Assembly (NCBI RefSeq): GCF_016801025.1
Contig: NZ_CP068983.1
Span: forward strand, 124,001-188,000
Direction of reading: 5' to 3'
From: Paradevosia shaoguanensis
GTDB taxonomy: Bacteria > Pseudomonadota > Alphaproteobacteria > Rhizobiales > Devosiaceae
DNA: 64,000 nt
The notes beneath the pieces are model-generated. The model saw only the letters and a program-made list of their open reading frames with translations. It did no database searches and had not been told where the DNA came from. The position numbers and the translations under genes are program-made. Shown in pieces: positions 56,263-64,000 of this stretch; position 1 is the first letter of the stretch; the number at the start of each line of letters is the position of its first letter.

Positions 56263-57669
56263 TTGAATCCCTATGCCCTTGTGATCGACGGCAAGCGCGT
56301 CGAGACCGTCGCTCATGTCGAAGTCAGGAACCCCTCGACCGGCGAAACCGTCGGGCTGATGCCCCTGGCCACGCCCGCACAGCTCGATCTCGCGGTCCAG
56401 GCGGCCGCGCGTGCCTTCAGGTTGTGGAGCCGCACAAGCGACGCCGAACGGAAGAAGGCCTGCCACGCGGTCGCCGATATCATCGCCGCCCACCAGGAAG
56501 AGCTGGCTCTGCTCCTCACGCTCGAACAGGGCAAGCCGCTCAACGGCCTCGGTTCGCGCTTCGAGATGGGCGGCACTCTCGCCTGGACCCGCTACACCGC
56601 CGACCTGACGCTGCCCGTCGAAATCCTCCAGGACAATAACGAAGGGCGCGTAGAGCTGCATCGCAAGCCGATCGGCGTCGTCGGCTCGATCACGCCGTGG
56701 AACTGGCCGGTGATGATCGCCTCCTGGCACATCATCCCCGCCATCCGCGCCGGCAATGCCGTGGTCCTCAAGCCATCGCCGCAGACGCCGCTTTCGACCA
56801 TTCGCATGATCGAGCTGGTCAACGAGGTGCTGCCGCCGGGCGTCGTCAACGTCATCACGGGCGACAACGCGCTCGCCGCCCTGATGACGGCGCATCCGGG
56901 TATTGACAAGATGACCTTTACCGGCTCGGCCGAGACCGGTCGCAAGGTGATGGCCTCGGCCGCCGCGACGCTCAAGCGCCTGACGCTGGAGCTCGGCGGG
57001 AACGACGCCGGCATCGTCCTTGGCGATGCCGATCCGAAGCAGATCGCGCAGGGCCTCTTCTGGGGCGCGTTCATCAACAACGGCCAGACCTGCTCGGCCC
57101 TCAAGCGCCTCTACGTCCATGACAGCCTCTATGACGCCGTCTGCGATGAGCTCGCCGCCTACGCCCGCACCGTCACCATCGGCGACGGCCAGGACGAAGC
57201 CTCGATCCTCGGCCCCATCCAGAACGAGATGCAGTTCAACAAGGTGCGCGACCTCGTCGAGGACGCCCGCGCCAGGGGCGGACGCATCCTGACCGGCGGC
57301 GCGCCCATGGAGCGACCCGGCTATTTCTATCCGATTACCCTGGTGGCCGATGTCGACCACGGTTTCCGGCTGGTTGATGAGGAGCAGTTCGGCCCTGCAC
57401 TCCCGATCATCCGCTACGCGGATATCGACGAGGTCATCGAGCGCGCCAACAGCCTGCCGGTCGGCCTCGGCGGCTCGATCTGGTCCAGCAATATCGAAAA
57501 GGCACGCGAACTGGCCGGCCGGCTCGAATGCGGCATCGCCTGGGTCAACAAGCACGGCGCCATCCAACCCAATGCGCCGCATGGCGGCATCAAGCAATCC
57601 GGCATCGGCGTGCAGTTCGGCGTCGAAGGCCTCAAGGAACTGACTGTCGCCCAGACGGTCCTGAGCTGA
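56263..57669 (+). CDS. Aldehyde dehydrogenase
   Basis: 468-aa NAD(P)-dependent aldehyde dehydrogenase, slightly short for the family. It has LLTLEQGKPLN, ITPWNWPVMIASW, catalytic Glu in LELGGNDA and Cys in NGQTCSALKR. TTG start with GGGAGGAG upstream. First gene of an operon with a GMC oxidoreductase and an HAAT transporter, so it probably oxidises the aldehyde made by the GMC enzyme. Confidence 0.88.
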   Translation: MNPYALVIDGKRVETVAHVEVRNPSTGETVGLMPLATPAQLDLAVQAAARAFRLWSRTSDAERKKACHAVADIIAAHQEELALLLTLEQGKPLNGLGSRFEMGGTLAWTRYTADLTLPVEILQDNNEGRVELHRKPIGVVGSITPWNWPVMIASWHIIPAIRAGNAVVLKPSPQTPLSTIRMIELVNEVLPPGVVNVITGDNALAALMTAHPGIDKMTFTGSAETGRKVMASAAATLKRLTLELGGNDAGIVLGDADPKQIAQGLFWGAFINNGQTCSALKRLYVHDSLYDAVCDELAAYARTVTIGDGQDEASILGPIQNEMQFNKVRDLVEDARARGGRILTGGAPMERPGYFYPITLVADVDHGFRLVDEEQFGPALPIIRYADIDEVIERANSLPVGLGGSIWSSNIEKARELAGRLECGIAWVNKHGAIQPNAPHGGIKQSGIGVQFGVEGLKELTVAQTVLS

Positions 57670-57672
57670 GCC

Positions 57673-59268
57673 ATGGAACGCTACGATTACATCATCGTTG
57701 GCGGCGGTTCGGCAGGGTGCGTGCTGGCTAACCGGCTCTCCGAAGATCCGTCCTGCACGGTGCTGCTCATCGAATCCGGCAAGCACGACACCGATCCCTG
57801 GATCCACATCCCCGCGACCTTCTTCAAGGTGCTGGAGAAGGGCGAGGCGGTGCATCCCTACGCCTCCGAGCCCGAAAAGGGTCTCAACGGACGCCCCTCG
57901 ATCGTCCCGCAGGGCAATGTGCTCGGCGGCGGGTCCTCGATCAACGCCATGATCTATATCCGGGGACACCGGAACGACTACGACACCTGGGCGCAGTCCG
58001 GCTGCCCCGGCTGGTCCTACGAGGAAGTGCTCCCTGCCTTCCGCTCGCTCGAGAACAACGAGGCGTTCAACGGCGCCTATCACGGCCAAGGCGGCACGCT
58101 CTTCGTCTCCAACCCGCGTCACCGCCATCCGCTGACGCGCGCCTTCGTCGACGCCGCGCAGGAAGCTGGCCTCAAGGCCAATGCGGATTTCAACGGTGAG
58201 GAGCAGGAGGGCGTCGGCTTCTACCAGAGCACGACCCACAATGGCCGCCGCTGGAGCTCGGCGCAGGCCTTCCTGCGCGAGGCCGAGAGCCGCCGCAACC
58301 TGACCATCCTCACCGAGCGCAAGGTCGCTCGCATCACCTTCGAGGGCAATCGCGCGACCGGCATCATGCTGCTCGACGGCACGCAATACCGCGCCGACCG
58401 CGAAGTCATCCTCTCCGCAGGCGCCATCGCCACCCCGAAAATCCTGCAGCTTTCCGGTATCGGCGATGCCGAGCACCTTTCGAGCCTCGGCATCCCGGTC
58501 GTCGCGGACCTGCCGGGCGTGGGCGAGAACTTCCAGGATCACCTGGAAGTCCCGGTGCAGGGCGAAACGCGCGATCCCATCTCGCTGCTGGGACAGGACA
58601 AGGGCGTGAAAGCCGCCCTGCACATGCTCGAATACGTCCTCACCCGCAAAGGCATACTCGCGTCCAACGTCGTCGAGGCCGGCGGTTTTGCCGATACGGC
58701 GGGCGTTGGCCAGCCTGATATCCAGTTCCACGTCATTCCGACGCTGATCGGCTTCGTCGATCGCGATCCCGAGCCCGGCCACGGACTGTCCATCGGCCCA
58801 TGCTTCCTGCGTCCGCGCTCGCGCGGCACGGTCAAGCTGCGCTCGGCCAATCCCGGCGATCCGGCGCTCTTCAACGCCAATGCCCTCTCCGATCCGGCCG
58901 ATATCGAGACGCTGGTGCGCGGCGTCCAGCTTGCCATCCGCATCCTCGAAGCCCCTGCCCTCGCCAGGCTGGTCAAGCGCCGCGTGCTGCCGAAGCCAGG
59001 CGTCGAGAAGGACCCGGCGGCGCTCCGCGACTACATCCGGCAGACGGCCAAGACCGTTTTCCACCCCTCCGGCACCGCCCGCATGGGCCGGGCCGCGGAC
59101 AGGATGGCTGTCGTGGGACCCGATCTGCGCGTCCACGGCGTCGAGAACCTGCGGGTCGCCGACGCCTCGATCATGCCCAACCTGGTTTCGGGCAATACCA
59201 ACGCCCCCGTGATGATGATCGCCGCTCGTGCGGCCGCCTTCATCACCGGCAAGGCCATTAGCGCCTGA
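57673..59268 (+). CDS. GMC-family flavoprotein oxidoreductase
   Basis: 531-aa choline-dehydrogenase-like enzyme. The FAD-binding GGGSAG is near residue 9, the GMC signature GNVLGGGSSINAMIYIRGH near residue 82, and the catalytic His in FHPSGTARMG and the second His/Asn pair position in SGNTNAPVMM near the C-terminus. Oxidises an alcohol to an aldehyde, passing electrons to the respiratory chain. It directly follows an aldehyde dehydrogenase gene, as betA follows betB, but choline as the substrate is not certain. Confidence 0.9.
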   Translation: MERYDYIIVGGGSAGCVLANRLSEDPSCTVLLIESGKHDTDPWIHIPATFFKVLEKGEAVHPYASEPEKGLNGRPSIVPQGNVLGGGSSINAMIYIRGHRNDYDTWAQSGCPGWSYEEVLPAFRSLENNEAFNGAYHGQGGTLFVSNPRHRHPLTRAFVDAAQEAGLKANADFNGEEQEGVGFYQSTTHNGRRWSSAQAFLREAESRRNLTILTERKVARITFEGNRATGIMLLDGTQYRADREVILSAGAIATPKILQLSGIGDAEHLSSLGIPVVADLPGVGENFQDHLEVPVQGETRDPISLLGQDKGVKAALHMLEYVLTRKGILASNVVEAGGFADTAGVGQPDIQFHVIPTLIGFVDRDPEPGHGLSIGPCFLRPRSRGTVKLRSANPGDPALFNANALSDPADIETLVRGVQLAIRILEAPALARLVKRRVLPKPGVEKDPAALRDYIRQTAKTVFHPSGTARMGRAADRMAVVGPDLRVHGVENLRVADASIMPNLVSGNTNAPVMMIAARAAAFITGKAISA

Positions 59269-59322
59269 TCGTCCTTCACCCGGCGCGTGGAGGACGCGAC
59301 GGGGACAGGGGCGACGAAATCT

Positions 59323-59372
59323 TCCGGCCGCAAATGTCTGATCGCGGCGGCCGGAGCGAAAGAAGCGATCAG
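59323..59372 (+). promoter_or_regulatory. Candidate H-type pseudoknot upstream of binding-protein gene
   Basis: Two perfect 8-bp pairings cross each other: TCCGGCCG (59323-59330) with CGGCCGGA (59348-59355), and CTGATCGC (59338-59345) with GCGATCAG (59365-59372). Connecting loops are 7, 2 and 9 nt, the last being A-rich (GCGAAAGAA). The second stem ends one base before TGGAGGAGG, the ribosome site of the binding-protein gene. The two stems could form together or exclude each other. No known riboswitch class was recognised. Confidence 0.4.
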
Positions 59373-59386
59373 TGGAGGAGGAACGA

Positions 59387-60643
59387 ATGAAACTGCAATT
59401 GGCGGCACTCGCCGCAGGACTGACCTTCATCCTGATGTCGGCCGGCGGCGCCAGCGCTGCGGCGGTCTGTGGCGAAGGCACGGGACAGGCAGCGACCGGG
59501 GAGCCGATCATCATCGGCGCCATTACAGGCAAGACCGGCCCCGACGACTTTTCCAACTCGACCCGTGCCGCCAAAGCCTATTTCGATTGCCTGAATGCCA
59601 ATGGCGGCATTCACGGGCGGCCGGTGCAATACATGGTCGAGGACGACCAGTGGAACCCTGAGATCGCAGCCCAGCTCGCCGCCAAGCTGGTCGATGACCA
59701 GAAGGCCGTGCTGATGGTCGGCAATTCCTCGTTCGTGGAATGCGGGGCCAATGCCGATTTCTACAAGAAGGCCGGCATCACCGTGGTCGCCGGCGTCGGC
59801 GTCCCGCGCGAGTGCTTCTTCGCGTCGGCCATCGCGCCCACCAATGCCGGCCCGCGCGTCTCGATGCTCGGCGCCATGGGCTATGCGCTCGACCAGCTCG
59901 GTGCCAAGTCGGTGGTCTGCATCGGCCCCAACATCCCGAACGTAGGTTCGTGGTCCTGCGACGGCGTGATGCTGCTCGCCAAGGAAAAGGGCTTCCCGGC
60001 CTCGACCATCCTTATCGACCAGGGCAGCGCCGACTCCACCTCGGTCATGCTCCAGGCCGCCTCGTCCAATCCGGACGTGATCGTGCTCGGTATGTCCAAG
60101 GGTTCGGCCGTACCGTTGCTCGTCGCTGCCGAGGAACAGGGTCTCAATGAGAAGATCAAGTTCGTCTCGGCTGCGTCTGCCTATGACCTCTCGGTCCCCG
60201 AGACCATCGGGCCGGGCTGGGACGGCAAGTTCTACGTGAACATGGAGTTCAACGACCTCGAGGCCACCACGCCCGACAACCAGAACTGGCTCGCCGTGAT
60301 GGACCAGTACGGCCAGAAGAGCGACCCGCGCGATACCTTCGCCCAGGCCGGCTATCTCGCTGCACGTATCGCTGAAAAGGCGCTGATGAGCATCGATCCG
60401 GCCAACATCACCCGCGAAACCGCCGGCAAGGCCGTGGCCGACATCAAGGGCTTTAAGAGCGATATCTTCTGCGCGCCCTGGTATTTCGGCGCCGACCAGC
60501 CCCGCCACAACGCGAACAGCACCACGCGCATGGCGGTCAGCGAAGGCGGCAAGTGGAAGGTGGTTTCCGATTGCGCTCCCTCGCCCGATCCGGAACTGGC
60601 CGATATTCGCGCCTTCGAAAAGAGCGCCGGGATCAACCAATAG
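59387..60643 (+). CDS. Branched-chain-type ABC transporter binding protein
   Basis: 418-aa periplasmic receptor of the LivJ type. Signal peptide about residues 1-29 ending ASAAA; mature part GEPIIIGAITGKTGPDDF, then YFDCLNANGGIHGRPVQYMVEDD. ATG 59387 preceded by GGAGGAGGAA. Several Cys residues may form disulfides. A strong hairpin follows the stop. The neighbouring GMC and ALDH genes suggest an alcohol or amine-alcohol ligand. Confidence 0.92.
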   Translation: MKLQLAALAAGLTFILMSAGGASAAAVCGEGTGQAATGEPIIIGAITGKTGPDDFSNSTRAAKAYFDCLNANGGIHGRPVQYMVEDDQWNPEIAAQLAAKLVDDQKAVLMVGNSSFVECGANADFYKKAGITVVAGVGVPRECFFASAIAPTNAGPRVSMLGAMGYALDQLGAKSVVCIGPNIPNVGSWSCDGVMLLAKEKGFPASTILIDQGSADSTSVMLQAASSNPDVIVLGMSKGSAVPLLVAAEEQGLNEKIKFVSAASAYDLSVPETIGPGWDGKFYVNMEFNDLEATTPDNQNWLAVMDQYGQKSDPRDTFAQAGYLAARIAEKALMSIDPANITRETAGKAVADIKGFKSDIFCAPWYFGADQPRHNANSTTRMAVSEGGKWKVVSDCAPSPDPELADIRAFEKSAGINQ

Positions 60644-60655
60644 GTCCTGACGCCA

Positions 60656-60688
60656 GCGCGTCCCCGGAGCAGCATGCCGGGGACGCGC
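60656..60688 (+). terminator. Intercistronic hairpin after binding-protein gene
   Basis: Perfect 12-bp stem GCGCGTCCCCGG / CCGGGGACGCGC with a 9-nt loop, 12 bp after the binding-protein stop and 21 bp before the permease ATG. No T-run. Same position and type as the hairpins at 1795 and 41377. Confidence 0.62.
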
Positions 60689-60709
60689 CACTCTCACGGG
60701 GACGGGTCA

Positions 60710-61576
60710 ATGAATTTCCTGCCTTTCATCATTTCGGGCCTCGGCATCGGCGCCGTCTACGCGCTTTCGGGCGTGGGTTTGCTGGTCCTCTTCCGCGCCA
60801 CGGGCGTGCTCAACTTCGCGTTCGGCGCCATCGGTGCGCTTGGCGCGCATGTGGCCTGGCAGCTCATGGAGTGGGACTACCCGCTGCCGCTCGCCATCCT
60901 CGCGGCGGTCCTGACCTCGACCCTCGTCAGTTTTCTCTACGGGCGCTTCCTCGCCCCCCTGCTATCCTATCGCGACACCGTGGTCCGCGCCGTCGGCACG
61001 CTGGCGCTGGCGCTGTTCCTCATCGCACTCATGGGTGTGGTCTGGGGCGAGCTGCCGCGCCGCCTGCAGTTTCCGACCGACCAGATGTACCTGACGCTGT
61101 TCGGCGTCCGCCTCACCTTCACGCGCATCATCGCGCTGGTGCTGTCGATCGTCGTCGTCTCCGGCATCACGCTGCTGCTCAACACCACCCGCCTCGGGCT
61201 CGACATGCGCGCACTGGCCAATGATCGCGACCTCTCGGCGATCCTGGGCGTACGCATCACCCGCACCGAAACGGCCGCCTGGATCATCACCGGCGTCTTT
61301 GCCGGGCTCGGTGGCCTGCTGCTGGCCGACCTCGTGCGCCTGCAAGGCACGTTCCTGACCTTCCTCGTCATTCCGGCCATTGCCGCCGCCATCCTCGGGC
61401 AGTTGCGCTCGCTCTGGATCACTGCCTTTGCCGGGCTCGGCATCGGCGTCGCCGAAGCGCTGCTGACGCCGATCGACTGGATTTCGCCCTATCGCTCGGC
61501 CGCGCCGTTCGTCATCGCCCTCGTGGCCGTCATGATTTTGGGAAGCACCGCACAGGCGGCGCTCAAAGACCGATGA
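60710..61576 (+). CDS. HAAT ABC transporter permease, LivH type
   Basis: 288-aa inner-membrane permease: IGAVYALSGVGLLVLFRATGVLNF at the start, coupling loop ALANDRDLSAILGVRI. Start ATG at 60710. Overlaps the LivM-type gene by 4 bp. Confidence 0.92.
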   Translation: MNFLPFIISGLGIGAVYALSGVGLLVLFRATGVLNFAFGAIGALGAHVAWQLMEWDYPLPLAILAAVLTSTLVSFLYGRFLAPLLSYRDTVVRAVGTLALALFLIALMGVVWGELPRRLQFPTDQMYLTLFGVRLTFTRIIALVLSIVVVSGITLLLNTTRLGLDMRALANDRDLSAILGVRITRTETAAWIITGVFAGLGGLLLADLVRLQGTFLTFLVIPAIAAAILGQLRSLWITAFAGLGIGVAEALLTPIDWISPYRSAAPFVIALVAVMILGSTAQAALKDR

Positions 61577-62601
61577 GTGTTGAAAACCAGACCCTGGCGC
61601 GCCCCATGGCCCCCGCATCCACCATCCGCATCCCTCGCGAACTCTACGCCATTCCCATCGTGATGGCCGTGTTCACGCTAGCGGTCGCGGTCTTCGCCAA
61701 TTCCTTCTGGCTTACCGCCGCCACCTCGGCCGTGGCCCTCTCGCTTTCGGTGACGGGCCTGGCCATCCTTTACGGCCAGCTTGGGCTGGTCTCGCTCTGC
61801 CAATTCGCGCTCGTCGGCGTCGGCGGCTGGGTGACGCTGCGCATTGGCCACGCCTGGCATCCGCCCTTCGAGCTGTCGATGCTCGCGGGTGGCGCAGTGG
61901 CCGCAATCGTCGGCCTCATCTTCGGCATTCCCGCCCTGCGCCTGCGCGGTCTCTACCTCGCTCTCGTCACGCTCATGCTGGCCGGTGGCTTCCAGACGAT
62001 TATCGGCGCCTGGGGTTTTCCCGATGGCGGTGCCGGCTTCCTCGGTCGCGCCGATGGTGCAGGCCGCGCCATGCTGCCGCGACCGGATATCGCCCAAGGC
62101 TCCGTGCCCTATTTCGTCTATGTCTCGCTGATCGCCACGCTCGGCCTGCTCATCTCGCAATGGCACAAGGTGGCGAAGCCCGGCCGCGCCTGGGCGCTGA
62201 TCCGCAAGGGCGAGCACGTGGCCATCGCCTCGGGCGTCAACGTCCTCGCCTACAAGGCCTGGGCCTTCGCCCTGTCCGGCTTCCTCGCCGGCATCGCCGG
62301 TGCGCTGCTGGCGGGCAATGTCGGCCAGCTTGATGGTCGCGCCTTCACGGCGTTCGAAAGCCTCAACCTCTTTGCCCTCGCCGTCGTGGGCGGCGTCTAC
62401 AACTGGTACGGCGCCGTCATTGCCGGCCTCCTGTTGCGCGCCGTGCCCGCCCTCCTCACGGATCTGAGCATAGACGGCTACGTCACCATCGGCATTTTCG
62501 GCGTCGCGCTTTTCCAGGCTCTCGCCACCGCTCCAGCGGGTATCGCCGGCCAGATCGCTGGCCTCATCGAACGGCTGACCCGCCGGGGAGCCAGGCCATG
62601 A
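61573..62601 (+). CDS. HAAT ABC transporter permease, LivM type
   Basis: 342-aa inner-membrane permease with about nine hydrophobic segments; GLAILYGQLGLVSLCQFALVGVGG and LRLRGLYLALVTL are typical LivM features, and the coupling loop reads IRKGEHVAIASGVNVLAYK. Unlike the system at 42276, the permease and ATPase are separate here. Overlaps the next gene by 4 bp. Confidence 0.92.
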   Translation: MSVENQTLARPMAPASTIRIPRELYAIPIVMAVFTLAVAVFANSFWLTAATSAVALSLSVTGLAILYGQLGLVSLCQFALVGVGGWVTLRIGHAWHPPFELSMLAGGAVAAIVGLIFGIPALRLRGLYLALVTLMLAGGFQTIIGAWGFPDGGAGFLGRADGAGRAMLPRPDIAQGSVPYFVYVSLIATLGLLISQWHKVAKPGRAWALIRKGEHVAIASGVNVLAYKAWAFALSGFLAGIAGALLAGNVGQLDGRAFTAFESLNLFALAVVGGVYNWYGAVIAGLLLRAVPALLTDLSIDGYVTIGIFGVALFQALATAPAGIAGQIAGLIERLTRRGARP

Positions 62602-63302
62602 TCGCCATCGAAAACCTCGTCGTGCAATTCGGCGGCGTGCGTCCCATCGACAACCTCACGGCCACCATCTCCGCGCCAGTCTCGGGCCTGATCGGCCCCA
62701 ACGGCGCCGGAAAGACGACGCTGCTCAACGTCCTTTCCGGCTTCGTCAGCCCCGCCGCCGGCAAGGTCGCTGTCGATGGCCGCGACCTTCTCGCGCTACA
62801 CCCGCGGGGCCGCGTGAAATCGGGCCTGCGCCGCTCGTTCCAGACCGAGCAGGTCGTGGAAGACCTCACGGTCGCCGGCAACCTCTTCGCCATCGCCGAT
62901 CACGTCGTTGCGCCCTCCGAACGCGCCGCGGCGGTCGATGCGGCCCTTGCCTTCACCAACCTGCGCAGTGCTGCCCATACGCTCGGCCGCGCCCTCAACC
63001 TCTTCCAGCGCCGCCTCGTTGAATTGAGCAAATGCCTCATCGGCCAGCCGCGTCTCATTCTCCTCGATGAGCCTGCCGCCGGCCTCACCAACGAAGAGAG
63101 CGCCACCCTGCGCGAGATGATCCTGCGCATCCCCGGCGAACTCGGCGCCCAGGTGCTGCTCATCGATCACGACGTCGAGCTCATCCGCTCGATGTGCACG
63201 GAAACGCTGGTGCTCGACTATGGCCGCATGCTCGCGCTTGGCCCTACCGAAGAGGTGCTTGCCAGCCCGGATGTCCGCCGCGCCTATCTGGGGGAATTCT
63301 AG
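62598..63302 (+). CDS. HAAT ABC transporter ATPase, LivG type, altered signature
   Basis: 234-aa ATPase with Walker A GPNGAGKTT near residue 33, Walker B ILLDEPAAG and switch IDHDVELI. The signature region reads LNLFQRRLVELSKCL instead of the LSYGQQRR-type block, so the conserved Gly is Phe. The protein is a little short (family about 250 aa). Pairs with the LivF protein that follows. Confidence 0.9.
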   Translation: MIAIENLVVQFGGVRPIDNLTATISAPVSGLIGPNGAGKTTLLNVLSGFVSPAAGKVAVDGRDLLALHPRGRVKSGLRRSFQTEQVVEDLTVAGNLFAIADHVVAPSERAAAVDAALAFTNLRSAAHTLGRALNLFQRRLVELSKCLIGQPRLILLDEPAAGLTNEESATLREMILRIPGELGAQVLLIDHDVELIRSMCTETLVLDYGRMLALGPTEEVLASPDVRRAYLGEF

Positions 63303-63304
63303 CC

Positions 63305-64000
63305 ATGGTCGCCCGCTCGATCCTCGTGGAGAATCTCACAGTCGCCCGTGGTGGCAAGCGCGTCATCCACGGCGTTAGCTTCGCCGTCGCCCCCGGCCGG
63401 ATTTCAACCCTGCTCGGAGCCAACGGCGCCGGAAAGTCCTCCACCGTCATGGCCATGGCCGGCGCCATCCCCACCGATGGCGGCAAGGTCCGATTGGGCG
63501 AGGAAGCCCTTACCGGCCTCCCCTCCGACCGCATCCGCCGCCGCGGCGTAGCGCTCGTGCCGGAAGGCCACCGCGTCCTCGGCCAGTTGAGCGTCGAGGA
63601 TAACCTCCTCGTCGCCGCGCTCGATCCCACTGCCGCAGCCCGGAAATCCGGCCTCGACCGCGTCTACGCGATCTTCCCCGAGCTTGGGGAGCGCCGCCGC
63701 CAGCAGGCATCGGATCTGTCGGGCGGCCAGAAGCAGATGGTGGCCATGGGCCAGGCCTTCATCGCCCGCCCCGATTTCATGATCGTGGATGAACTCTCGC
63801 TCGGCCTCGCACCGACCGTGGTCCGCCGCCTCGCCGAAGCGCTCACCCTCGCGGCTGGCCAGGGCATCGGCGTGCTGCTCATCGAGCAGTTCGCCAATCT
63901 CGCCCTTGATCTCGCCCAGCATGCCATGGTCCTCGAACGCGGGCGTCTCGTCTATGACGGCCCTTCGGCCACGCTGCGCGAAAACCCCGAAATCCTCCAC
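63305..64000 (+). CDS. HAAT ABC transporter ATPase, LivF type (partial)
   Basis: First 232 codons of a LivF-type ATPase; the frame runs off the right edge without a stop, a few residues from the expected end. Walker A GANGAGKSS, signature LSGGQKQMVAMGQA near residue 138, Walker B FMIVDELSLGLAP and switch IEQFANLAL are all intact. With its normal signature it can complete one ATP site in a dimer with the LivG-type partner. Confidence 0.92.
   Translation, partial: MVARSILVENLTVARGGKRVIHGVSFAVAPGRISTLLGANGAGKSSTVMAMAGAIPTDGGKVRLGEEALTGLPSDRIRRRGVALVPEGHRVLGQLSVEDNLLVAALDPTAAARKSGLDRVYAIFPELGERRRQQASDLSGGQKQMVAMGQAFIARPDFMIVDELSLGLAPTVVRRLAEALTLAAGQGIGVLLIEQFANLALDLAQHAMVLERGRLVYDGPSATLRENPEILH

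Noticed and set aside
56230-59574. Very long open frame (over 1,100 codons) on the minus strand opposite the ALDH and GMC genes
   Set aside because: Mirror frame of two well-supported plus-strand genes; repetitive charged composition, no recognisable family; typical of high-GC codon bias.

Overview
The window is about 64 kb of GC-rich (roughly 65 %), gene-dense DNA with short intergenic gaps, many 4-bp start/stop overlaps, frequent GTG/TTG starts, a TGA-N9-TCA iron box and a GGAAC/CGTT-type stress promoter. Gene content (ABC-transporter-rich catabolic operons, LacI/IclR/AraC/MarR regulators, ExoD, DUF763) points to an alphaproteobacterium of the Hyphomicrobiales, plausibly Devosiaceae. That placement is inferred from style and gene content, not from a marker gene. 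No rRNA, tRNA, CRISPR array, transposase or phage gene was seen.

Left part (1-8.4 kb): an amino-sugar utilisation unit on the minus strand. nagB, an SIS-domain sugar isomerase, nagA and a ceramidase-like hydrolase are followed by a CUT1 sugar ABC transporter (binding protein and two permeases; the ATPase is not in view). A LacI repressor is divergent. The same GCAACCGGTTGC operator sits inside both minus-strand promoters. 8.6-11.2 kb holds DUF488, DUF763 and SGNH hydrolase genes. 11.2-18.1 kb is a second LacI unit: tandem operators, LacI, an FAD oxidoreductase and a complete CUT1 transporter. 18.2-20.8 kb is mixed housekeeping and membrane genes.

Centre (21-35.5 kb): a complete 4-hydroxyphenylacetate/homoprotocatechuate meta-cleavage pathway. 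hpaA is divergent from hpaBC. Then come a DMT protein, an amino-acid permease, hpaR and the operon hpaF-hpaE-hpaD-AADC-gabD-hpaG-hpaH-hpaI. An aromatic-L-amino-acid decarboxylase is embedded in this operon, so the route may begin at tyrosine or DOPA rather than at 4-hydroxyphenylacetate. An SLC13-type permease closes the block.

Right part (37-64 kb): an amidohydrolase coupled to a COG0523 GTPase and a branched-chain-type (HAAT) ABC transporter with a LivM-LivG fusion; small membrane peptide, dps and hugZ genes; an IclR-UPF0261-HAD-aminotransferase operon; and a divergent operon of aldehyde dehydrogenase, class III aminotransferase, two SDRs and a FeaR-like AraC regulator. After it come another aldehyde dehydrogenase, a GMC oxidoreductase and a second HAAT transporter that runs off the right edge.

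The main observation is that four promoters spread over 24 kb (permease, hpaF operon, amidohydrolase/transporter operon, aldehyde dehydrogenase/aminotransferase operon) share a 26-bp HpaR-like element. Three of them carry a second inverted repeat, GGTTC-N7-(G/A)AACC, starting 44-46 bp downstream of the shared TTGACA. This suggests one dispersed regulon for uptake and breakdown of aromatic amino acids or arylethylamines. Other points of interest are a candidate H-type pseudoknot just upstream of one binding-protein gene and GC-rich hairpins between three of the four binding-protein genes and their permeases.
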